Assembly (NCBI RefSeq): GCF_049801055.1 | Contig: NZ_JBNAGF010000001.1 | Span: 186,001-250,000, forward strand | Direction: 5' to 3' | DNA length: 64,000 nucleotides | Origin: JBNAGF01 sp049801055 | Lineage (GTDB): Bacteria; Pseudomonadota; Alphaproteobacteria; Rhodobacterales; Rhodobacteraceae | Shown here: positions 25,127 through 31,963 of the stretch, piece by piece | Layout of the letters: each line of letters starts with the position of its first letter | How positions within the stretch are numbered: position 1 is the first letter of the stretch | Translations under genes and position numbers: made by a program | Notes under the pieces: generated by a model | The model's input: only the letters and a program-made list of their open reading frames with translations | Told to the model about the DNA's origin: nothing | Database searches by the model: none

Positions 25127-27106
25127 TTATTCGGCGGCGATTTTTTGCGGATCAACGAGTTCGACAATATCCGTCATTATCGTATTGAGTTCAAAATCCT
25201 TAGGCGTGTACACGCGGGAAACGCCCATTTCTTTCAGACGAACCGCATCATCATCGGGAATGATGCCACCGACGATAACCGGAATGTGGCTAACCCCCGC
25301 ATCTGCCATTCGCTGCATGACATCTTCGACCAGTGGCAAGTGGCTGCCGGACAGGATCGAAAGCCCAACCACATGGGCCTGATCTTCGATCGCCTTTTCC
25401 ACCAGTTCCTCGGGCGTGAGGCGAATTCCGTCATAGGAGATATCCATGCCGCAATCCCGCGCCCGGAATGCAATCTGCTCGGCTCCATTGGAATGCCCAT
25501 CGAGGCCCGGTTTTCCGACCAGGAATTTCATCCGGCGGCCAAGCCGGTCGCTGACGGCATCCACCGCAGCCCGGATATCATCCAGCCCCTCGGTCTTGTT
25601 CGAAACCGAACCGGATACGCCGGTGGGTCCGCGGTAGGTCCCATACACCTTGCGCATTTCCTCGGCCCATTCACCGGTGGTCACACCGGCCTTGGCCGCG
25701 GCAATGGAGGGAACCATAACGTTTGCACCGTTTCTTGCGGCTTCGCTCAGGTCAGCCAGTGCCGATTTCACAGCGGCATCGTCCCGTTCGGTGCGCCACT
25801 CCTCCAGACGTGAGATCTGTTCAATCTCGACGGCCGGATCAACAACCATGATCCCGCCATCTTCCGTTTGCAGAGGCGATGGCTCACCTTCGGTCCAGCG
25901 GTTCACGCCGACCACAACGGTTTCGTTGCGTTCGATCCGATTCAACCGCTCGGCATTGGAGTCGACCAGCCGCGATTTCATGTATTCGATCGAAGCGACC
26001 GCACCCCCCATCTGGTCGAGATTGGCCAGTTCGGCGCGTGCCCCTTGTTTCAGCTCTTCCACTTTGGCGTCCACGACCGGGTTTCCATCGAACAGGTCGC
26101 CATATTCGAGAAGATCGGTTTCGAAGGCGAGGATCTGCTGCATCCGCATTGACCACTGCTGATCCCATGGGCGGGGAAGGCCCAATGCCTCGTTCCAGGC
26201 CGGCAGTTGAACGGCGCGTGCGCGTGCTTTCTTGGACAGGGTCACCGCGAGCATCTCGATAAGAATACGGTAGACGTTGTTTTCGGGCTGCTGCTCGGTC
26301 AGGCCCAGCGAGTTGACCTGAACTCCGTAGCGGAAGCGGCGGAATTTTGGGTTTTCAACCCCATAACGCTGTTCAAGGATTTCGTCCCACAGATCGACAA
26401 ATGCCCGCATTTTGCACATCTCGGTGACAAACCGGATCCCGGCATTGACGAAGAACGAGATGCGCCCGCACAGCGCCGGGAAATCTTCCGCCGGAACCCG
26501 TGGCTTGAGCTCGTCCAGAACCGCAATGGCTGTTGCCAATGCAAAGGCCAGTTCCTGTTCGGGCGTCGCGCCGGCCTCTTGCAGGTGATAGGAACACACG
26601 TTCATCGGGTTCCATTTGGGCACGTTAGTATAGCAGTACTCGGCCACATCGGCGATCATCTTCAGCGACGGCTTTGGCGGGCAAACATAGGTGCCCCGGC
26701 TCAGGTATTCCTTGATCAGGTCGTTCTGGACCGTGCCCTGAAGCTGCGAGACATCTGCACCCTGTTCTTCGGCGACTGCGATATAAAGCGCCAGCAGCCA
26801 TGGTGCAGTCGCATTGATCGTCATCGACGTGTTCATCTGTTCAAGGGGTATCTGGTCGAACAACATTCGCATGTCACCCAGATGGCAGACCGGAACCCCG
26901 ACCTTTCCGACTTCGCCGCGCGACAGGACGTGATCGCTGTCATACCCCGTTTGAGTGGGGAGATCGAACGCCACGCTGAGGCCCGTTTGCCCTTTGGCCA
27001 GATTGGCTCGGTAGAGCGCATTCGATGCCTTGGCGGTGGAGTGACCTGCATAGGTGCGGATCAGCCACGGCCGATCGGATTGGCGGTCTTTCTGCGTCTG
27101 CGTCAT
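25127..27106 (-). CDS. ecm: Ethylmalonyl-CoA mutase
   Basis: Coenzyme-B12-dependent carbon-skeleton mutase of the ethylmalonyl-CoA pathway, converting (2R)-ethylmalonyl-CoA to methylsuccinyl-CoA. The 659-residue single chain has a methylmalonyl-CoA mutase-like barrel (RTYAGHSTAKASNALYR start, AFDLPTQTGYDSDH) and a C-terminal cobalamin domain with GLDGHSNGAEQIA (the DGH histidine) and GLSILSGSHLPL. The position near ccr and mch and the single-chain length favour Ecm over methylmalonyl-CoA mutase. The ATG at 27106 is chosen because MTQTQKDRQSDRPWLIRTY is the conserved start. A promoter is visible 47-75 bp upstream. Confidence 0.95.
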   Translation of the reverse strand: MTQTQKDRQSDRPWLIRTYAGHSTAKASNALYRANLAKGQTGLSVAFDLPTQTGYDSDHVLSRGEVGKVGVPVCHLGDMRMLFDQIPLEQMNTSMTINATAPWLLALYIAVAEEQGADVSQLQGTVQNDLIKEYLSRGTYVCPPKPSLKMIADVAEYCYTNVPKWNPMNVCSYHLQEAGATPEQELAFALATAIAVLDELKPRVPAEDFPALCGRISFFVNAGIRFVTEMCKMRAFVDLWDEILEQRYGVENPKFRRFRYGVQVNSLGLTEQQPENNVYRILIEMLAVTLSKKARARAVQLPAWNEALGLPRPWDQQWSMRMQQILAFETDLLEYGDLFDGNPVVDAKVEELKQGARAELANLDQMGGAVASIEYMKSRLVDSNAERLNRIERNETVVVGVNRWTEGEPSPLQTEDGGIMVVDPAVEIEQISRLEEWRTERDDAAVKSALADLSEAARNGANVMVPSIAAAKAGVTTGEWAEEMRKVYGTYRGPTGVSGSVSNKTEGLDDIRAAVDAVSDRLGRRMKFLVGKPGLDGHSNGAEQIAFRARDCGMDISYDGIRLTPEELVEKAIEDQAHVVGLSILSGSHLPLVEDVMQRMADAGVSHIPVIVGGIIPDDDAVRLKEMGVSRVYTPKDFELNTIMTDIVELVDPQKIAAE

Positions 27107-27152
27107 CAGCGTCTCTCGAGTCGTTGTGGGCAATAATATTTCACTTCCAGCC

Positions 27153-27181
27153 TCTAAATCGCAATTTTCGGAAGTTGTCAA
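27153..27181 (-). promoter_or_regulatory. Predicted sigma-70-type promoter of ecm
   Basis: On the minus strand TTGACA at 27181-27176 is followed after exactly 17 bp by TTTAGA at 27158-27153. The -35 is a perfect consensus match and the -10 keeps three of six positions. It would give a leader of about 40 nt before the ecm start. No transcript data are available here. Confidence 0.5.
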
Positions 27182-27254
27182 TTCGCTGCAACGCGGCGCG
27201 ACACAGTTTCCGCAGCCGATTGTCGCCGGTTCTGTTCAGTGGCACTGTGCGCCA

Positions 27255-28682
27255 ATGATGCAGATGGTGGAAATGCCGCTTTGGCTTCTGCTGCTGATCC
27301 TGGTTCTTGCCGTGGTCGCAGCTTTGGACAAGGTGATGATCCCTTCGGTTCGCTGGTATTTCCGCCGGCGGCTTGAACGGGCTGTGGCCCGCCTGAACAC
27401 GCGACTGGAACGCCCGATCCAGCCGTTCAAGCTGGCCAGACGGCATGACATGATCCAGCGGCTCATCTACGATCCCGAGGTAACAGCAGCTGTGCAGGCC
27501 AGTTCGCGTGAAACTGGTGTTCCCGAAAATGTGGTCTTTCAGGAGGCAACCCGATATGCGCGCGAGATCGTGCCGTCGTTTTCTGCCTTCGCCTATTTCG
27601 GGTTCGCGATCCGTGCAGCCCGGTTTCTCAGCAACGCTGTTTATCGGGTCCGGCTTGGTCACGTGGACGAAGAGGCCCTGCGCCAGATCGACCCTGAGGC
27701 CACGGTGGTTTTTGTAATGAACCACCGCTCGAACATGGACTACGTGTTGGTGACCTACCTCGCGGCCGACCAGTCAGCCCTCTCATATGCGGTCGGAGAA
27801 TGGGCGCGGGTGTGGCCTCTGAGCCGATTGATACGTGCCATGGGCGCCTACTTTATTCGCCGCAAGTCCAGAAGCGATCTCTATCGTTCGGTTCTTGCCT
27901 GCTATGTCAGGCACGCGACCGAAGCAGGTGTGACACAAGCGATCTTTCCCGAGGGCGGGTTGAGCTTGAACGGAGAGCTTGGCCGCCCGAAACTGGGGCT
28001 TCTGAAATACATTGTTGACACGCACCAGCAGTCTGAACGCGACGTGGTGTTTGTTCCGGTCGCACTCAACTACGACAGAGTGCTGGAAGATACCGTCTTG
28101 ACCGCAGCGTCGGGCAAGGCCGAGCGAAGGTTCAATGCCCGCATCGGCGTGATTGCAGGATGGATGATCAAGCATGGGTGGCTGCGCATGACCGGGCGGG
28201 CGCATCGGTTTGGATACGCCGCAGTGAGCTTTGGGGCACCGATTTCTCTAAAGCAGTTTCAGGCAGAGACCACCAGAGAAGCGACCGTTGAACTTTCCCG
28301 TCACCTGATGCGCCGGATCGGAGCTTTGGTCCCTGTATTGCCGGTGCCTTTGGTCGCATTTCTGTTGCTGCGGCACGGATCAATGTCGCGCACGGCGCTG
28401 CTTCACGAGGTGGACAAGTTTCTGGAAAGGCACCCTGATGCTTACGTTCATATGCCGAGACATGATCGTGCTTATGGACTTGAGGTTGGGCTGAGGCAGT
28501 TGCTGGAACGGCGGATCGTCGTGGAAACGAACGGACATCTGGAGCCATCTGCGGAGCGCCGGAACCTGCTGGAATTCTATGCAAACTCGATCAACCATCT
28601 GGTGCAACAGCCGGATGAGGCCCGCGTTTCCCCGCAGAATTCTGCAACTGCATCAGAAATTTCTGCGATTGCAGGGTCATAA
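27255..28682 (+). CDS. PlsB-like glycerol-3-phosphate acyltransferase family protein
   Basis: A 475-residue membrane-associated acyltransferase with one N-terminal transmembrane helix (PLWLLLLILVLAVVAALDKV). The acyltransferase block has the catalytic NHRSNMDYV (residues 156-164; the HxxxxD histidine and aspartate) and IFPEGGLSLNG. It resembles the PlsB/GPAT family more than PlsC in its length and the R-x-S-x-x-D/x-Y arrangement. It diverges from ecm and precedes ccr by 109 bp on the same strand. The start ATG is one of two adjacent codons (27255/27258). Lipid substrate and role relative to the ethylmalonyl-CoA genes are unknown. Confidence 0.85.
   Translation: MMQMVEMPLWLLLLILVLAVVAALDKVMIPSVRWYFRRRLERAVARLNTRLERPIQPFKLARRHDMIQRLIYDPEVTAAVQASSRETGVPENVVFQEATRYAREIVPSFSAFAYFGFAIRAARFLSNAVYRVRLGHVDEEALRQIDPEATVVFVMNHRSNMDYVLVTYLAADQSALSYAVGEWARVWPLSRLIRAMGAYFIRRKSRSDLYRSVLACYVRHATEAGVTQAIFPEGGLSLNGELGRPKLGLLKYIVDTHQQSERDVVFVPVALNYDRVLEDTVLTAASGKAERRFNARIGVIAGWMIKHGWLRMTGRAHRFGYAAVSFGAPISLKQFQAETTREATVELSRHLMRRIGALVPVLPVPLVAFLLLRHGSMSRTALLHEVDKFLERHPDAYVHMPRHDRAYGLEVGLRQLLERRIVVETNGHLEPSAERRNLLEFYANSINHLVQQPDEARVSPQNSATASEISAIAGS
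28640..28673 (+). repeat. Two 13-bp direct repeats upstream of ccr
   Basis: TTCTGCAACTGCA (28640-28652) and TTCTGCGATTGCA (28661-28673) are 11/13 identical and 21 bp apart. They overlap the last codons of the acyltransferase gene, about 120-150 bp before the ccr start. A third, related TTCTGCATTGCG lies at 28754-28765. The 21-bp phasing suggests protein binding to one DNA face; this is inference. Confidence 0.4.
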
Positions 28683-28791
28683 AATTACAAAATGATGCCG
28701 TGAGGCTATTGCATTATTGCGCGGCTGTTCTTATTCCATCTTTAGTCCCGCGATTCTGCATTGCGGCGCAATTCATCATAAGGAGGCCATT

Positions 28792-30078
28792 ATGGCTTTG
28801 GACACCAACGGCGGTATCGCACCGTACGAAGCGCCTGAAAAAGACCTCTACGAGTTGGGCGAAATGCCCCCGCTGGGCTATGTGCCCAAGAAAATGTATG
28901 CATGGGCCATCCGCAGGGAACGCCACGGCGAGCCGGATAAATCGTTCGAGGTTGAAGTCGTCGACACCTGGGAGATTGATAGCCACGAGGTGTTGGTGCT
29001 CGTAATGGCTGCCGGTGTTAACTACAACGGTGTCTGGGCCGGGCTTGGCCAGCCGATTTCTCCGTTCGACGTTCACGGTCAGGACTACCACATTGCCGGG
29101 TCGGATGCTTCGGGGATCGTTTGGAAAGTCGGAGACAAGGTGAAGAACTGGAAAGTGGGCGACGAGGTCGTGATCCACTGTAACCAGGACGATGGTGACG
29201 ACGAGGAGTGCAACGGCGGCGACCCGATGTTTTCTCCGACACAGCGGATCTGGGGCTATGAAACCGGCGATGGGTCTTTCGCCCAGTTCACCAAGGTTCA
29301 GGCACAGCAGTTGATGCCACGTCCCAAGCATCTGACTTGGGAAGAAGCGGCTTGTTACACGCTGACCCTTGCCACAGCCTACCGGATGTTGTTTGGCCAC
29401 CACCCGCACGAGCTGCGGCCCGGTCAGAACGTGTTGGTCTGGGGGGCGTCGGGCGGTCTGGGATCCTATGCGATCCAGCTGGCCAACACTGCGGGCGCCA
29501 ACGCGATCGGTGTGATTTCGGACGAAAGCAAACGCCAATTCGTTCTGGATCAGGGCGCCAAGGGCGTAATCAACCGGAAGGATTTCAAGTGCTGGGGGCA
29601 GCTGCCCACCGTGAACTCGCCGGAATACAATGAATGGCTCAAAGAGGCGCGCAAGTTCGGCAAGGCAATCTGGGACATCACAGGCAAGGGCGTCAATGTC
29701 GACATGGTGTTCGAACACCCGGGCGAGGCGACCTTCCCGGTCTCGACATTGGTGGTGAAGAAGGGCGGAATCGTTGTCATCTGTGCCGGGACCTCTGGGT
29801 TCAATACCACCTTTGACGTCCGTTACATGTGGATGCATCAAAAGCGTCTTCAGGGTTCGCATTTTGCAAACCTAAAGCAGGCTGCGAGCGCCAACCGTCT
29901 GATGTGCGAGCGGCGTCTTGATCCGTGCATGTCCGAAGTGTTCACTTGGAACGAGATCCCTGACGCGCACATGAAGATGCTTCGCAACGAACACAAGCCC
30001 GGCAACATGGCCGTTTTGGTCCAGTCGCCCAAGACCGGCCTGCGCACATTCGAAGAGGTTCTGGAAGCCGGCCAGTAA
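28792..30078 (+). CDS. ccrA: Crotonyl-CoA carboxylase/reductase
   Basis: NADPH-dependent reductive carboxylase, making ethylmalonyl-CoA from crotonyl-CoA and CO2; the defining enzyme of the ethylmalonyl-CoA pathway. The 428-residue protein is a medium-chain dehydrogenase/reductase type with ALDTNGGIAPYEAPEKDLYEL at the start, AAGVNYNGVWAGLG, the NADPH motif VLVWGASGGLGSYAIQLA, and RYMWMHQKRLQGSHFAN near the C-terminus. Length is right for Ccr. An AAGGAGG site precedes the ATG. A hairpin terminator follows it. Its presence with ecm and mch indicates that the host assimilates acetyl-CoA without relying on the glyoxylate bypass alone. Confidence 0.97.
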   Translation: MALDTNGGIAPYEAPEKDLYELGEMPPLGYVPKKMYAWAIRRERHGEPDKSFEVEVVDTWEIDSHEVLVLVMAAGVNYNGVWAGLGQPISPFDVHGQDYHIAGSDASGIVWKVGDKVKNWKVGDEVVIHCNQDDGDDEECNGGDPMFSPTQRIWGYETGDGSFAQFTKVQAQQLMPRPKHLTWEEAACYTLTLATAYRMLFGHHPHELRPGQNVLVWGASGGLGSYAIQLANTAGANAIGVISDESKRQFVLDQGAKGVINRKDFKCWGQLPTVNSPEYNEWLKEARKFGKAIWDITGKGVNVDMVFEHPGEATFPVSTLVVKKGGIVVICAGTSGFNTTFDVRYMWMHQKRLQGSHFANLKQAASANRLMCERRLDPCMSEVFTWNEIPDAHMKMLRNEHKPGNMAVLVQSPKTGLRTFEEVLEAGQ

Positions 30079-30105
30079 ACTGGCGCCATTCCAAACGACA
30101 ATTTG

Positions 30106-30146
30106 CACCCGCGAATCGCCCCGGCAATTCGCGGGTGTATCGTTTT
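30106..30146 (+). terminator. Terminator after ccr
   Basis: An 11-bp perfect stem (CACCCGCGAAT/ATTCGCGGGTG) with a 10-nt loop begins 28 bp after the ccr stop, followed by TATCGTTTT. The T-run is short but the stem is strong, so termination of the ccr transcript here is likely. Confidence 0.7.
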
Positions 30147-30233
30147 CGGAGGCCAGATTCCTGTGTTGAGTAACTAGGTAAATCCCCCCTCACTATTTTT
30201 GGGGAGTGGAAACCAGTGAGTTTCTTCGAGATA

Positions 30234-30258
30234 TTAACACATGCTATGGTTGTGTTAA
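30234..30258 (+). promoter_or_regulatory. 25-bp palindrome in front of the luxR unit
   Basis: TTAACACA and TGTGTTAA form a perfect 8-bp inverted repeat around a 9-bp spacer that reads TGCTATGGT, itself close to an extended -10 element (TGnTATnnT). It ends 30 bp before the small gene that opens the luxR transcription unit. This is the layout of an operator that overlaps its promoter. It does not resemble a standard lux box (CTG...CAG). Confidence 0.55.
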
Positions 30259-30288
30259 TCATTCGTTAACTGTTCCGGGGAGATTCTG

Positions 30289-30507
30289 ATGACGCAAAAT
30301 GACTGGATACTGGACGTGCTGGCCGATCTAAATGCATTTGCGTCATCGAATGGGCTCAACGCTCTTGCGGAACACCTTGATGACACCATGCTGATAGCCG
30401 CTGGCGAGATTGCGTCCAAACGGAAAGAGGCTCTAGTTCTGGCGAATGGGGACAACGCAAAAACTGGTACCAATACTCGATGCCTTGATCGACACCAACA
30501 AGCTTGA
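30289..30507 (+). CDS. Small protein preceding luxR
   Basis: A 72-residue acidic protein that begins MTQNDWILDVLADLNAFASS, with a GGGGAGA site before the ATG. I recall similar small proteins directly upstream of LuxR-type genes in other Roseobacters (WILDVLADL...FA..NGL), but know no function. Its last 62 bp overlap the start of luxR in another frame, so the two are probably translationally coupled. The C-terminal residues after about 50 look less protein-like than the rest, which fits the overlap constraint. Confidence 0.65.
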   Translation: MTQNDWILDVLADLNAFASSNGLNALAEHLDDTMLIAAGEIASKRKEALVLANGDNAKTGTNTRCLDRHQQA

Positions 30508-31165
30508 GGGGATGCAAGCGGTTTCCGAGGAATTGAGGGACGCATTCGGTATCGATCACATCATTTATCACTGGGTCGACAGTTCGGGCGATCAATATGG
30601 CTGCGGGACCTATCCCCTTGAATGGGCGGATCGATATGTAGAAAGAAACTACCTGAGGATCGATCCCGTCGTAGCAGGCTGTTTTCAAAAGTTTCATCCT
30701 GTCGACTGGAAGCGGCTCGACTGGTCGGGAAAGGCTGCGAAAGCCTTCCTTGCAGACGCTGCCTCGTACGGGGTTGGCAATCAGGGCTACACGATCCCGA
30801 TCCGCGGACCCAATGGCCAGTTTGCACTGTTCACTGCGAACCATACCTGCAACGACGAATGTTGGGAGGAGTTCACGGAAGAAAACGGTCGGGATCTGAT
30901 CCTGTTTGCCCATTACTTCAACCGGAAAGCGCTGGAGTTTGAAGCGGGTCGCCAACCGGAACTGGCACGCGCTCTGTCTCCGCGCGAGGTCGATGCGATG
31001 ACCTTGCTGGCGCAGGGCCTCAACAGGGCTCAAGCCGCCAACAACCTGTCGATTTCCGAGCATACATTGCGGGTCTACATCGAAAGCGCCCGGTTCAAAC
31101 TCGGCGCAATGAATACAACTCATGCGATAGCAAGGGCCATGAGTTGCGGTCTGATTGTCGTCTGA
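30446..31165 (+). CDS. LuxR-family autoinducer-responsive regulator
   Basis: A 239-residue quorum-sensing regulator. The N-terminal autoinducer-binding domain keeps the six residues typical of AHL receptors: Trp60, Tyr64, Asp73, Pro74, Trp88 and Gly114. The C-terminal LuxR helix-turn-helix reads ALSPREVDAMTLLAQGL, then RAQAANNLSISEHTLRVYI, the standard GerE-type pattern. It is followed 98 bp later by the luxI-type synthase, so it most likely senses the AHL made next door. The start overlaps the upstream small gene. Whether it activates or represses cannot be read from the sequence. Confidence 0.93.
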   Translation: MGTTQKLVPILDALIDTNKLEGMQAVSEELRDAFGIDHIIYHWVDSSGDQYGCGTYPLEWADRYVERNYLRIDPVVAGCFQKFHPVDWKRLDWSGKAAKAFLADAASYGVGNQGYTIPIRGPNGQFALFTANHTCNDECWEEFTEENGRDLILFAHYFNRKALEFEAGRQPELARALSPREVDAMTLLAQGLNRAQAANNLSISEHTLRVYIESARFKLGAMNTTHAIARAMSCGLIVV

Positions 31166-31238
31166 TTTTGACGGGTGTTGACCTGCCGCTACCGTTCGGA
31201 GCGCTGACCGGATGTTAACCATTCCCCCTTTAGCCCTG

Positions 31239-31257
31239 TTGTCAGTCAGGACGACAA
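31239..31257 (+). promoter_or_regulatory. Inverted repeat in the luxI leader
   Basis: TTGTC and GACAA form a 5-bp inverted repeat around 9 bp, with an inner GTC...GAC, ending just before the AAGGGG ribosome binding site of luxI. It could be a regulator site or a leader hairpin, but it is short and may be chance. I found no classical 20-bp lux box in the luxR-luxI gap. Confidence 0.25.
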
Positions 31258-31269
31258 GGGGACATGATT

Positions 31270-31908
31270 ATGCTGCGCTATCTCTATGCAGATCAACTCC
31301 ATCACCACCCAGAACTGGCCCACGCGATGTTTCGCGATCGGGCAGACCAGTTTCAAACGCGTCTGGGTTGGGATGTTTCCGTCAACCAGAATGGTGAAGA
31401 ACAGGATCAATACGATGAATTGAACCCACTCTACGTCATCTGGGAAGAGCCCAATGGCGGGCACGGCGGTTCAATGCGATTTCTGCCGACCACCGGACCG
31501 GTGATGGTCAACGACATCTTTGGCCACCTGACAGGTGGCAGCCCGATATGCAGCCCGCTGATCTGGGAGTGTACTCGGTTCTGCCTCGCCCGCGGCACTT
31601 CCTCCAATGTGGCCGCAGCTCTGATGCTTGGCGGCGGCGAGATCATGACGGGTTTCGGCATCCAGCATTTCGCCGGAGTTTTTGATGAACGAATGGTACG
31701 GATTTACAAGGCTATTGGATCATCACCTGAGATCCTCGGTTCCGAAGGCGAGGGGCGCGACAGGATCTCTGTAGGATTGTGGGAATACTCATCGCAGGCA
31801 CAGGCGCGCGTCGCCAGCAGAGCTGGTGTTTCCGCCGAGCTGTCCCGCCTTTGGTTTGCCCGTGACATCGGAGGCAGCGCCCGGAACCGGTTCGCCCTGA
31901 CAGGGTAA
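31270..31908 (+). CDS. LuxI-family acyl-homoserine-lactone synthase
   Basis: Makes the AHL signal from S-adenosylmethionine and acyl-ACP. Counted from an ATG two codons upstream, all residues that define LuxI enzymes are present: Arg26, Phe30, Trp36, Asp48, Asp51, Arg72, Phe86, Glu102 and Arg105. The chosen start (MLRYLYADQ) places the AAGGGG site 8 nt ahead; the upstream ATG at 31264 would leave only 2 nt. It is 212 residues long, normal for the family. The acyl chain cannot be predicted from sequence alone. A Thr (FLPTTGPVM region) near the acyl pocket is seen but not diagnostic. Confidence 0.93.
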   Translation: MLRYLYADQLHHHPELAHAMFRDRADQFQTRLGWDVSVNQNGEEQDQYDELNPLYVIWEEPNGGHGGSMRFLPTTGPVMVNDIFGHLTGGSPICSPLIWECTRFCLARGTSSNVAAALMLGGGEIMTGFGIQHFAGVFDERMVRIYKAIGSSPEILGSEGEGRDRISVGLWEYSSQAQARVASRAGVSAELSRLWFARDIGGSARNRFALTG

Positions 31909-31963
31909 GGAAAAGTGGGTTCTTCGGCTGGCGAAGCCCGGTTCGGCCCTGTAGGGTCGCGCC

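Noticed and set aside
27054..27254. Longer N-terminus for the acyltransferase starting at 27054
   Set aside because: The extra 67 residues overlap the divergent ecm leader and promoter and lack conserved features; the ATG at 27255 precedes the transmembrane helix.
31166..31269. Classical lux box in the luxR-luxI gap
   Set aside because: No 20-bp palindrome of the CTG...CAG type was found; only a short inverted repeat is present.
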